Shown here in pieces: positions 1-11,086 of a stretch of 63,141 nt of DNA. The position numbers and the translations under genes were made by a program. The DNA lies in the NCBI GenBank assembly GCA_015680685.1, contig MNCI01002250.1:436959-500099 (forward strand). The letters are read 5' to 3'. The notes below the pieces were generated by a model. The model worked only from the letters and a program-made list of their open reading frames with translations, did no database searches and was not told the origin of the DNA. Each line of letters starts with the position of its first letter. The stretch's first letter is position 1. This DNA is from Gnetum montanum. Taxonomy: Eukaryota > Streptophyta > Gnetopsida > Gnetales > Gnetaceae.

Positions 1-507
1 AGGGTGAGAGAGACTAATCACGATGAGTAGCCGATTCCTTGATTAGCCGTACACATTCGTCAATGCTCGTAATCAAGTCGTACTCATGCCGCACTAATGT
101 AGATAATAAGTAACAGGTAATAAATAACATGTAATAAATCCTATTCCATGCACTGCAAGGTTTATACACAAAGCTCGTCTTTATTGCTGTACACAACTTG
201 CATTCAGATACAAAGCTGCTCGAATAAAGATCCGTTCACTTGGGGACTCCTACTGCGGGCACATGGAAAATATTCTATCTCTGGAGTGATCAAACTACCA
301 GAGTTTCCCTATTTTAAGCCTAGGATGAGAAATGAGGGGCGTGTTGCCTCTTATTTATAGATTTGGCGGCGGACTACGATATCGTGTACGCGATATTGCA
401 GGGGACAACGCGATATCGCGTACGCAATATCGCATGGGATGCGATATCACGACGGCCGCAATATTACGTATGTGCTATCGCGGTGCATGTGATATCGCGT
501 CTGATCA
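1..507 (-). repeat. Athila-type LTR, 5' part, cut by the window edge
   Basis: Read on the minus strand, this matches the LTRs at 14641 and 22412. It starts TGATCAGACGCGATATC at 507, then has several GATATC-type palindromes (about 378-500) and a TATA box (TATAAATAAGAG, near 350-360). Next come the shared block ending 'cactccagagata' and the 'gagtacgacttgattacgagcat' neighbourhood near 65-95. Compared with the 14641 copy, roughly 100 bases are missing between that block and the 'gtgtacgg' block. The LTR runs out of the window at base 1, so its far end, target duplication and internal region cannot be seen. It is clearly diverged from the other copies, so it is an older or separate insertion. 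Confidence 0.85.
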
Positions 508-2789
508 ATTGTTGATGTTGAAACCACCTTGAAGATGATGGCATGTTTAATAAATCATCTAAGCAAAACGACTTAGTAGGGAGCACTATAGCAACCATGG
601 ACATATTAGTTGTAAAGATTATGCTAAATGTAAGCACACATAGCAATTAATAATTGTAACATAATTATTTATAAATAGATATTAGATATGCTTTGAAAAA
701 GATATTTTTAAAAATTATTTCAATATATTCTAAATTAAATTAAAAAATAAAATGCCTATATTTGTCCTCTGTATCCTTTTGTTGCTTTTGTTGATTCAAA
801 ACTAACATTTGCACTCAATGGCAAGATTTCTTTTTGTAATTCTTTGATTTTTAAAATGATGTCAATGTCATTAGAATTGCAAATTTGCACATGCAATGTC
901 AACATTAGTGTCACTTTGTGACACCAATGTTCACATCAACATCACTTAAAAATGCCAGCATAAGCATCAGCAATAGCATCAACATTATTTGGTAATATCA
1001 GCATTTGCATCAACATCACCTTCCTGAGTTAAATTAGCATTAGCTTTAGGAGATATGGGAATGAAATTTTTGTAAGTATAACTAGGTCACATAGACATGC
1101 ACATGTAGTGTTAGTGTCAATGTCACTCAGTAATAGTAGCATTCGCATTAGCATCACTTAGTGATACCAGTGTTTGCATCAACATCCCTTAGTGATGCCA
1201 ATGTCCACATCAACATCACCTTCCTTAGTCAAATCTACATCAACATCATCAATTTGTACTTCAACTTCTAGTTCCCAAAATTGAACTCCAAGTCAACTAC
1301 ACTTAACTCTAGGGTCAAATTAGAAACCCTATGCCTATAAATATAGCATCAAAACTCAAATTTGACGTTGGTTTCTTGAGATCCAAAGAACCTTTGGAAA
1401 TTTTGATAAATTGAGAGCATGATCATCAAGCATCTCAACGTCCCCCATTTGCTCCAAGGCCATTGAAACTCTTCCTAGCATTCTACAACCTTAATTCAAC
1501 TTCCAAGTCCCTGACAACCCAAGCACTAACCTTAATGTAGCATCAACATTAATTTGGCAATTCTCATGTCACTGCCTTAGACATAAAGTTTTTTAGCATC
1601 AATATTACTTTTTTCGTGTCAGAATTTTTTTGAGCTCTAGCATCAATTTAGGTACACTTAACTAAAGCAACTTGGTTTTGGCCTTGAATTGATTCTAGAC
1701 AACCTCTACAACTATCCCATCTATATATTCATCTTCCAAAGGTTCAATTTCACTTTTAAAATCCCCATTTTGCTCATAAATTGAGCCTTTGTTATCACTT
1801 TTATGTCCCTTATATTTTTCACCAATACTTCTGATTTTGACATTCCATAAGAGGCAAACATTTATCATTCACTTAATTGAGCATCTTTACTATTTAGGAA
1901 CAGAACCAAAACCCTTTCCTTAACATTGAGCTTTCTACATTGTAATATTTTATGCTCTTCCATTCATGCTTCTATACTTAAATAATATTTTATCACTAGT
2001 TCATTCCATGCATAGTTTTGTTTTCAGTAATTAAAACTTAGTCAATTTTACTATTTAAACCTATCATTTTTATTATTTCCCTATTGTATCTAGTTCATGT
2101 GTGGTAGGCTAAGTCCACATTCAATTGGAGGTTTGTATGCTATCATATCATAATCATTGACTTATCAAAGGTTATGTCAAACCAAATACTATTTGTGATC
2201 ATGGGTTAAGTATTTCAATAATTAATTCATAGAGGTATTCTTGTGAGATTGAGAAAGAACAATTTTGTAGGAATAGTCTTAATCTAAATTGTTCATCTTG
2301 ATGAAAAATGAAAGTAAATTCTAGATAATAAGCATAAGTATGAGTACATAAAATTCTTGTTTATATTTGTCTATTCTAAGTTTATTTAATATACATTCTA
2401 TCATTGCCTTCATTAATGTTATCAATGAGTGGGGGATTAACTATGTATGTAGAAGTCATATTTAATCAATTAAGCTCTATGTGTGTGTTTTCAAAGATAT
2501 TAAATTTATTAAAAGATAAATCATGAATCTTAATACAACAAACTTGTATAATATTAACTAAGTAGAATATTAACACCATCCTTTGTAACAATGTCAATGA
2601 TGAGAAATGATTGTTCCCAATGTCTAGCCATACAAATCACACAAGCATTACATACGACTTATTTGTAATTTTTGGATATGATAGTATATTCTATAGATAA
2701 CTAATATAAAGATCATTGATCATTGTCTTCCCACTAGAGTTAATAGTAGTTAAAGGATATGGTTTAACTTACAATGAGGCATATGATGT
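508..2789. other. AT-rich stretch with GCATCAACATCAC-type repeats
   Basis: No gene was recognised. About 880-1260 holds many short, diverged repeats of the type 'gcatcaacatcac' and 'ttagtgataccaatg', which is a degenerate minisatellite. A TATA-like 'cctataaatatag' lies near 1333 and a C-rich block near 1440, so part of this may be a very old LTR. I could not find a matching second copy in the window. The rest is plain AT-rich sequence. Confidence 0.4.
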
Positions 2790-3633
2790 TGATGAAATCT
2801 GAATAAGTTAGTTGTGTCAATGCATCCTTGGATGCGTTTGCTGATATGCATCCACACTGATCCTCCCTAAGCCTATATAAATGTGTGCATTGACTACATT
2901 TATGACACCTTTGGTCATTCTCTTAGCAAAGCTCTTGCAATTTTCTTTCATAGGACTTGGTGAAATTTTCCTTTGAGTGGCTGCGGCATGGATTAAATTA
3001 GTTGTACGAAGTTTTATTCAAGTACAAGATGTAATTAGACATTGTTGCATGATAGAAATAAAATTGAGATTTTTTCTCTCCATCGTAGCACTTAGACTAG
3101 CATTTAGTTTACTTACAAATATTTTACTAGACATGCAATTTACTTTCCTATACTTAAGCATTTAATATTTTGTTCCATGGTAACATGAGTATGACCACTT
3201 AGAGCATAACATACTAACTCTTGGTAATCTTAGTAGTAAATACTTGATACACCTGGCAATAAGCACTTGGTAGCCCAGTGGCATTAGTATAAGTTCAGGA
3301 TGTGTATAGAAAGTGGGAACATATACTCTATGTTTAGAATAGTTTAGCCATTAACTAGTTAAAATTTAATATTTCAATTACTTCTTAACTTAATCCTTCT
3401 AAAGATGAAAATAATAAAATTATAAATACAAATATCTTACACCTCAATCACACTTAGCCATATGAACGAAATTAATATAAGTGATGATTAGGAAGACAAC
3501 GACCAATAACCTCATGTTTGACTATTTGGGACAAAAACCACTTAAGTAGAAGGTGTCTACAAAATTCAATCGAATCATGTGTATACGCTTGTGATTCTTT
3601 TGATTGGGCATAGGGAATACCCACTACTCATTA
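2790..3633 (+). repeat. Solo LTR, Athila-type
   Basis: The block starts TGATGAAATC and ends CATTA (family ends are TGATG and CATCA). It carries the family landmarks: a TATA box (cctatataaatg, near 2874), 'gataataaaattgagatt'-like sequence, 'cttggtaat...cttggtagcccagtgg', 'aggatgtgta', and the terminal 'cttgtgattc...ggttgg..atagg' block. It aligns by eye with the LTRs at 39063 and 40753. The flanks are GATGT on the left and GATAT on the right, a 5 bp target duplication with one transition. No internal sequence follows, so it is a solo LTR formed by recombination. Confidence 0.8.
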
Positions 3634-5929
3634 GATATCATGATATTGTTTGGTTGTAGTAAGGCTAAAGTAAAACATGGTAAATTGAATATTAACTCTA
3701 TTAACTTAGAGACAATGGAAATAAATACTAAGTTAATCTAGTGATGATAAGCATATGATCCTAGCTTGTCGTACACATCAGCTAGCATAATCACAACTAG
3801 GATTACTAAGAAACTCACTATCAGGCAAACCAAGTAATGTTACTACTGGATTACCATATGATTATACGTTACACTTGAAAACAATTGTACTTGTTCCACC
3901 AGAGTATTAATGTACAATGGAAATATATATTTCATTAGTAATTTAAATGATATATGAAATGTAAATGATATTGGAAAGTAAATCTATGTTAAGTGATATG
4001 CTATAGTGATTAGAAATTATCTTGATCTTTATTGTTTGTCATGGAACATGTCCAAGTACATTCCACTTCAATAAAGATGGCGTACAATCTTTCATATCAC
4101 ATTGTGGACACTCAAACTAATACTTAATTCACAGAATGAAACTACAAGAGTCTAGTTACTATGTGGACTAAAAGCTACATTAAGTATAATAGTTGGTTGA
4201 TATTTATAGGCATCACCAAGCCCAAATATATTGCATCTATGATATCATATGAAAGAATACAATATCATAATGTGATTTTGCACTCAACTTATTTAATGTT
4301 CATCAACCATCCAACCTTAATCTTAATTTTTTTATCTTTATCAATTTCACCCTTTGATAGGACCATTGAGCCTAGGTAGTGGAATTATTTATAATGAGGG
4401 ACTTTTCTTTTTCTTTTGGATTAAGCAGGGTGTGTTACACAACAAAAAATTGAAGAGTAAGTAATAAAAAATGAAAATAAGAAATTAAAACTAAAAAGTT
4501 ATAAAAAGTAAGCAATTTATATATTTGAAATAACTTGAACAAATGGATGGTGAGATTAATAATGATGTAACAAATAAAATTGAAGTAGAATGAATGAAAT
4601 TAGTGAAAAAGTATTAGTTTGCTTTGTGGTAAAAAATTCATATTAGGTTGAAGAAAATACTACATTAGATTTTTAGTGTCACTAGATAAGATATAATCAA
4701 CACATAGATAAAGATATTAGGCAAAGAGTTGCCAATTCGAATCACGCTTAAGGCATTATTATATTCCTCTATAATTCTTTTAAAATCTGTATTAGTATAT
4801 GTCTTGGGATGTACTTATGATCATTCTTTTAGGACCTGTAGATAAAGAGATTAAAGAAAGTCATATTATATAGTTTAATCACTTTAAACAAAAATATAAA
4901 ATGAAAGCAACTCAAACCAGGTGTGATATCTTAAGGCATTATCATGTTAACTTGCAGTATCCATTAATATTGCCTAGATTTATCTCAATCTCAATCTTCT
5001 TGAGAATGAACCTATACAACAAAACTTTAAATTTTTAATAGTTTAATAGGCTTTTTCTCCAATGATAAGGAACTTTTGTTTGCCCTACTCCATTTTGTTG
5101 GCTATGAAACAATCACAAAAATTTGTCTAGAAAGAAACTTAAAGCAACAAAACTTTAGCTTGTACTTTTTATACGAAAGAAAGGTTAAAATTTAAAATAA
5201 AAAAATGTTGTTGAATAACATTTAACTAATATTATTGGTATTACCACTGATTGTATAAAAAAAATCCAAAGGGTGTTGGAACTAGCAACCGTGCCAGTCA
5301 AAAGATAAACTATCGAGTTAAACATCATAATAGCAATACAAAGGTCTTTTGAACCAGCTATAGACATCATATGACTACTAGCAACCCGAGTCTTTTGAAC
5401 TAGCTATAGACATTATATGACTAGTGCATACAAGGTTCATGCATATCACATGCAAGCATGTATGTTTTATAGAAAAAATTGTAAATCTAACTGATACTGA
5501 AATATTTCTTGAAAAGTTGGAACTTGAACTTGTAATTTTCATTTTAAAGTTTTAAGCATATACCACTACGTTATAGAAAAAATTACAAATCTAACGGTTA
5601 CCAAAATATTTAAATCTGAGAAAATGGAAAGTGAACTTGTAACCTCTATTTTACATTTTTAAGCATAGACTACTATTGTATTAACCTCAGATACAACTAA
5701 AATTGTTTTTTATACTATTTACTTTTGTATTAACCTCAGATACAACTAAAATTGTTTTTTATATTATTTACTTTTTATATCATTTGAACCAGTGTTCCTG
5801 GCTCCCAGTTCCCAACCAGGAACACATAAACATGCTAGATAATAGTTTTAAAAAAAATGCATGCACGGGCAGCCTTGCATTAAATATGTACCATAAAAAT
5901 TTTATGCTTTTTATGCTCTTCCCAAACCT
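3634..5929. other. AT-rich intergenic sequence with short tandem duplications
   Basis: No gene was recognised. Three local duplications are visible. One of about 45 bp lies at about 5345-5430 ('cttttgaac.agctatagacat.atatgact' twice). One of about 110 bp with divergence lies at 5463-5690. One of 51 bp, nearly exact, lies at about 5676-5775 ('tattaacctcagatacaact' twice). Everything else is low-complexity AT-rich DNA. Confidence 0.5.
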
Positions 5930-6924
5930 CGGGGCCTGCCTTTTACGTTTTGAGAGTCACAGCATGCCTTTTACGGTTTGAGTCACAGCAGTGTTTCAGC
6001 ATATGTACCGAAATCTGGGGAACAAGGATGAAGATTTTAAAGCGAAATACACTTCCCTCGTAATCTAATAACGAATATGCGCTTTTTTGTCTGCTCCCAA
6101 TTTTTGCTCACGTACATGTTCTTTCTCATTATTCGGCCTGCTTCCTCTGCAACTGCATTCAGCAACCCAGTAACTCGGCGTCCTGAAAGCCTCCAAAGTA
6201 CAGGCAGGCATGCAGCTGCCACTGCGAACAGTAAACTATCGTTTATCTGAATTTCGTCAATACCAAAGATATCTGTGCAGCCAGTTTTAGACGGTCGAGC
6301 ATCCATCGATGACTTCAACAACGAAGAAGACGTGAACACGGATGACAGAAAACTTGGGCCACCATGATACAAGAGCTTCCAACCACCATAATGTTGGAAG
6401 AGATAGCTGCCGCACATTCATTTACGGGATATTACAGTTTTCACGCATAAAGAGAGACCATTCCCTGGAGCACCGCGGCAGCATACATAAATAGCAATAG
6501 CAATACAGTCCTGCCCACTGTCCAGGACACTGGACATAATCGAAGCGGCCATCGGTCCACAGGTCGCCGGCGGGGTGACCTGCAAATGATTTCGCTTGCT
6601 GTCTATCTAGATGAAAGCATTTTCGTGTAACTTCAGTGGCGTATTGACTTCGTCATGCCGTCCTGGTAACCGGTTTCCATTTTCATCGTAAAATTCAAAA
6701 GTTCAAGAAAAAGGGATACCATTGAAATACTATCCGTGACCGTCCTCTCGCGTTTTTTTTAAAGTTGAAACATATCCAGTTACAACCTCGCCAAAACAGA
6801 GTCCACAGGTACCGGTTTCTCCTTCTGCGCTTCCGCCCTCGCTTTCCTCGTCCTCTTTACCGGTCCTCTGTTTTTACGAGTCTTTGGATCATATGAGGGC
6901 TTTTATTAATCCTTGGAGAATGGG
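5930..6924 (-). other. GC-richer island, possible host exon or promoter DNA
   Basis: This stretch is clearly richer in GC and CpG than its surroundings, and the copia element's left target duplication follows it directly. The minus strand has a 126-residue open frame at 6037-6417. It includes a hydrophobic run (LLFAVAAACLPVLW) and a basic C-terminal end. Upstream on the same strand, near 6575-6580, is an acceptor-like 'catttgcag' followed by about 150 bases open in more than one frame. I do not recognise the protein. It may be an exon, a gene fragment or a low-copy promoter region. The coding claim is weak because no codon bias or homologue supports it. Confidence 0.3.
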
Positions 6925-6929
6925 ATAAC
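6925..6929. repeat. Target duplication ATAAC, left copy
   Basis: ATAAC lies directly before the left LTR end and again at 11082-11086 directly after the right LTR end. This 5 bp duplication fixes both ends of the copia insertion. Confidence 0.9.
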
Positions 6930-7150
6930 TGTTAGCAGATCTGTCAACAAGCCTCTCTCTTGTGCAATAGAAGAATGTAAGAATGGGATAGAGAGGGGAT
7001 GTATGTGATTGGTACAAAAATTGAGGTGAGTGAGGTCCCTTAAATAACTAAATAATCATCCGCTATTTTCATAACTATAGCCTAAATTTAGCCGCATAAC
7101 CCTAGCTGAATTTTCGCAGCCTAAATTTAGCAGGATAACCATGGCCAACA
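6930..7150 (-). repeat. Copia 3' LTR
   Basis: On the minus strand it starts TGTTGGCCATGG at 7150 and ends CAGATCTGCTAACA at 6930. At 221 bp it is shorter than its partner at 10693-11081. It has one copy of the 'aagcctctctct' unit instead of two, and it lacks about 75 bp next to the 'gcagatctg' end. Confidence 0.9.
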
Positions 7151-10100
7151 ATCTCCCACTTAAAGATTTTGATTGAGGATCAATCATATCTCCACACCAT
7201 CATTTCTACCTTGTCATTCTATGTTGCTTATGTTTTTGCTAGGCCATATGAGGATCTACTCCACTCAAACTTGTCCATGTTTATCGGCTTGGTTAGAACA
7301 TCTGCAAGATTATCCTTGGTGTGTATCTTCTGCATATCCACACTTCCATCTTCTACTACGTTACCAACAAAGTGAAATTGTACGCCTATGTGTTTTGTCC
7401 TTGAATGAAAGACTAGATTCTTTGCAATATGGAAGGTGCTTTAACTATCACAAAACAAAGGAATCTTCTCTTGTTTGTGTCCAAGCTCCTCTGACAACCT
7501 TTGAATCCAAATTGCTTCCTTGCAAGCTTGTGTAGGTGCCATGTATTCTGCTTTTGTTGTAGATAATGCTACTACTGTTTGCAATCTTGATACCCAGCTT
7601 ATAGCTCCTCCTGCAAGTGTAAACACATAGCCTGTAGTAGATTTTCTTTTATCACCTGCAAAATCTGAATCCACATAACCTTTAATAGTAAATTCAGATC
7701 CTCCATAACATAATGCAACATCTAAGGTACCCTTAATGTATCAGGATTCTCTTAACAGTACTTCAATGCTCTCGTCCAAGATTTGCCATGTACTGACTAA
7801 CTACTCCCACAACTTGTGCAATGTCTGGTCTTGTACAAATCATAGCAAACATTAGGCTTCCCACTGCTGATGCATATGGTACTCGAGACATCTCATTCTT
7901 CTCTACTTCATTGCTAGGACACATCTCAGAGGATAATTTGAAATTAACAGGAAGTGGGGTAGAAATTGGCTTACAATCTTGCATGTTGAAGCGTTGCAAG
8001 ATCTTAGCCAAGTAGTTTTTCTGAGAAAGCCAAATCTTCTTGTTATTTCTGTCTCGGTGAATTTGCATCCCTAGAATCTTGTTTGCTGGTCCCAAGTCTT
8101 TCATATCAAATTCCCTAGCCAACTGTGCCTTCAATTCTTGGATTTGCTTTTTGTTGGGACCTACAACCAACATGTCATCCACATACAATAGCAAAATGAT
8201 GAAATCTTCATCAAACCTCTTGAAATATGTACAAGGGTCTGCACTGAGTCTATTGTACCCAAGGCTCATGATATATGACTCAAATCTCTTGTACCAACAC
8301 TTTGGCGCCTATTTGAGACCGTACAGAGATTTGTTCAACCTGCAAACCAAGTTCTCTTTGCCTTCTTCTGCAAAACCTTCTGGTTGGAGCATATAAATCT
8401 CTTCTTCAAGATCTCCATGCAGAAAAGCAGTTTTCACATCTAGTTGTTCTAGATGTAGGTCAAATGTAGCACACATTGCTAGGACTACTCTGACTGTTGT
8501 AAGTCTAACCACAGGAGAAAATATCTCATTGAAGTCAATTCCTTCTTTTCGAGCATATCCTTTTACCACCAATCTTGCACGATATCGCTCCACTTGGTCA
8601 TTACTATCACGTTTGATCTTGTAGACCCATTTGTTTCCAATAGCTTTTCTTCCTTGTGGTAGTGTAACAAGATCCCATGTCTTGGTTTTTGTGTAAAGCT
8701 TCAATCTCCTCTTGCATTGCTACCATCCACAAAGACACATCTAGACTTTTGAGAGCCTCATGTAAAGTTGAGGGCTCTCCATCCTTTGTTAAAAGGCAGT
8801 ATGCAACATTACTTTCAATAACATAATCTGAGTGCCAAGTTGGTGATCTTTTTACCCAAGATGACCGATGAACTTCATAAGCTTCAAAGTTGACTGGTTC
8901 TTTCTCTTCATACATTGATGTTGCTTCAAAAGTAACTGGATCTTCAGCTTTTGTCTTATTTTCTACCTGAATTTTAGTACTCTCTGAATTCTCCTTTGAA
9001 GTGCTAGCATCTCCCTTCTCTTGCATTTTATCTTCTACAAATATCACATCTCTGCTGATGACAACCTTGTGGGTAGTGGGATCCCACAGTCGATACCCCT
9101 TAACTCCATCAGCATACCCTAAGAAGATACATTTCTTAGACTTTGGGTCCAACTTTGATCTTTCTTGGTCAATGTACATCACATACACAAAGCTTCCAAA
9201 TGTATGAAGATGAGAATAAATAGCTAGCTTACCAGTCCACATTTCTATTGGTGTTTTTAGATCAGTCGTAGTTGATGGAGACCGATTGATTAAATAGCAG
9301 GTTGTATTAACTGCTTCTGCTCAAAATGACTTGGTTAGATTTGCAACCTTCAACATTGATCTTGTTTTTTCCAACAAGGTTCTATTCATCTGTTCTGCCA
9401 CTCCATTTTGTTGAGGAGTGTGTGCCACTGTGAACTGCCTCTTGATGCCTTCTTGTTGACAAAATGCATTAAATTCATCAGTTTTATATTCTCCTCCATT
9501 ATCTGTCCTTAGACACTTGATCCTTTGTTTGGACTCAAGTTCTACTTGCGCTTTAAAAACTTTGAAGATTGAAAAGACATCTGCCTTCCTTTTGATTGGA
9601 TACAACCAACATCTCTTGGAGAAATCATCAATGAAAGATACAAAGTATCTTGCTCCTCCTAGGGAAGTCACTGGTGCTTGCCAAACATCAGAGTGCAACA
9701 AGTTCAAGATGCCTCTACTCTTAGCTGTTGATGTGCTAAACTTTAATCTATGTTGCTTACTAGTAACAAAATGCTCACAAAATGGTAAACATACCGAATT
9801 GAGCCCAAGAAGTAGTCTCTGTTTAGAGAGAATCTGCAAACCTTGTTCTGACATATGACCAAGCTTTCGATGCCACAACATCGTCGATTCTTCTTCCAAA
9901 CTAGTTGATGCAACAGAAGACTCTCCCACTTGATGTGTGTTTGCCATAAGCATGTACAAATTTGCAGCAATCTTTTCTGCCTTCATTACCACAAGCGCAC
10001 CTTTGGTAATCTTCAGGATCCCATTCTCTATATGAGTTTTGCACCCAACATCATCTAGTTGTCCTAAAGACAGTAGATTTTTCTTCAGGCCCTTCACATG

Positions 10101-10361
10101 TCGTACCTTTTGTATGGTGCGAATAGTGCCATCATACATCTTTATCTTAACAGTACCAATACCAGCGTTCAAAGCATGATCATTTCCCATGTACACAGAT
10201 CCTTCTGAGATTGGTTTGTAGTGATAAAACCATTCTCTCCGAGAGGTCATGTGCCATGTTGCTCCTGAATCCAAGATCCAAGTATCAATGAGCTTCTGTC
10301 TGCCTTCAACAATAGTTGCCTCACTGTATAGAACATCACTGTCATATGAGGTACTTGTCAC
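7151..10361 (-). pseudogene. pol: Copia pol (PR-IN-RT-RNase H), inactivated
   Basis: The polyprotein path runs from 10361 down to about 7210. The protease motif WILDSGAT is near residue 28-35 of the 10361-9321 frame. Integrase follows, with the HRKLGH part of its zinc site and a degraded second half (CLPFCEHF, where a final Cys is expected). Acidic core residues appear in LLHSDVW, LRTDNGGEY and NGVAEQMNRTLLE. Reverse transcriptase runs about 8700-7763, with LDVKTAFLHGDL and the catalytic LLYVDDMLVVG. RNase H is at about 7674-7210, starting VDSDFAGDKRKSTTGYVF. Lesions include a stop near 9319 where Trp is expected (SF*AEAV), a frameshift near 8700, a stop near 8309 where Gln is expected (LYGLK*AP), and a further break near 7740. 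The domains are otherwise well preserved, so this is a fairly young dead copy. Confidence 0.93.
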
Positions 10362-10370
10362 GTTCCCTTA

Positions 10371-10628
10371 AGGATTCTTTTCATTACTCTTCTTGTTCAA
10401 ACACTCCTTTTCTGCAATACTTGAAAGAACCCCATTTGCTAGAGCTAAGTGTAAATTAGCAATAGCATTTCCATCCATTTCATTCCACTTGTCATCATCC
10501 GTGACCTCTCGTGGCCTTTCTCCAATAGCTGCCAGGCAATTATCTTTATGCAAAATTACCTGTATCTTCATTTTCCACAATGTGAAGTTGCTTTCATTAA
10601 ACTTCTCTATTTCGTATTTGCCAGCTAT
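10371..10628 (-). pseudogene. gag: Copia gag remnant, start codon lost, centre deleted
   Basis: The N-terminus reads AGKYEIEKFNESNFTLWKMK, the usual opening of Tork/Tnt1-type gag, but its first codon is ATA instead of ATG. The frame runs about 85 codons to a stop at about 10370, directly before the protease frame. A full copia gag is normally over 200 residues and carries a CCHC zinc knuckle. Neither the middle nor the knuckle is present. Sequence jumps from ANGVLSSIAEKE to the pre-protease segment, so an internal deletion removed most of the gene. Confidence 0.8.
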
Positions 10629-10692
10629 TTTGTAAAATTTGTGACACGATCTGCAACACTTCCACGGACTATGAACCTTGCTCCGATACCAC

Positions 10693-11081
10693 TATTAGCA
10701 GATCTGGCAGCAAAATATGAAATGAGATGAAAATAAAGAGCAATGGAACCAGAAGGATCTTATTATCAGAAATGGAAATAACAAGCTTCTCTCTTTATCA
10801 CAAGGAGAGAACAAGAAGAAGCCTCTCTCTCATGCAATAGAAGAATGTAAGAATGGGATAGAGAGGAGATGTATGTCATGGGTACAAAAATTGAAAGGAG
10901 AGAACAAGAAGAAGCCTCTCTCTCATGCAATAGAAGAATGTAAGAATGGGATAGAGAGGAGATGTATGTCATGGGTACAAAAATTGAGGTGAGGGAGGTT
11001 CCTTAAATAACTAAATAATCATCTGCTATTTTAACAACCATAGCCTAAATTTTTGCAGCCTAAATTTAGCCATGGCCAACA
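10693..11081 (-). repeat. Copia 5' LTR with internal 93 bp tandem duplication
   Basis: The LTR is 389 bp, from TGTTGGCCATGG (minus strand, at 11081) to the mutated end at 10693 (TATTAGCAG in place of TGTTAGCAG on the plus strand). A 93 bp unit is repeated in tandem at about 10802-10894 and 10895-10987, almost without differences. The other LTR has a single unit, so the duplication arose after insertion. A repeated-peptide open frame here (10766-10972) is an artefact of the duplication. Confidence 0.9.
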
Positions 11082-11086
11082 ATAAC
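11082..11086. repeat. Target duplication ATAAC, right copy
   Basis: This matches ATAAC at 6925-6929 and marks the right edge of the copia insertion. Confidence 0.9.

Larger units (their letters stand above)
6930..11081 (-). mobile_element. Ty1/copia LTR retrotransposon (dead, complete outline)
   Basis: The element lies on the minus strand. In its own direction the order is 5' LTR (10693-11081), tRNA-iMet-type primer site (TGGTATCGGAGC, 10679-10690), shortened gag, PR, IN, RT, RNase H, purine tract (aagtgggagat, about 7151-7165), and 3' LTR (6930-7150). Integrase lies before reverse transcriptase, which is diagnostic for copia. ATAAC duplications flank it. The layout and the gag start region resemble the Tork/Tnt1 branch, though that placement is from memory. 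The element cannot be autonomous. Its gag start codon is ATA, central gag is missing, and pol has stops and at least one frameshift. Confidence 0.95.

Noticed and set aside
880-1260. Possible CRISPR-like array of short repeats
   Set aside because: Repeats are irregular, diverged, without uniform spacers, and this is plant DNA. It is a degenerate minisatellite.
4700-4750. tRNA T-arm-like 'gccaattcgaatcacgc'
   Set aside because: No matching D-arm, anticodon stem or acceptor pairing could be found nearby.
7169-7535. Plus-strand open frames across copia RNase H
   Set aside because: They are antisense to a well-recognised pol domain.
7821-8396. Plus-strand open frames across copia RT
   Set aside because: They are antisense shadows of the VDD-containing RT frame.
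10766-10972. Minus frame encoding the same peptide twice
   Set aside because: It lies inside the copia LTR and results from the 93 bp tandem duplication.
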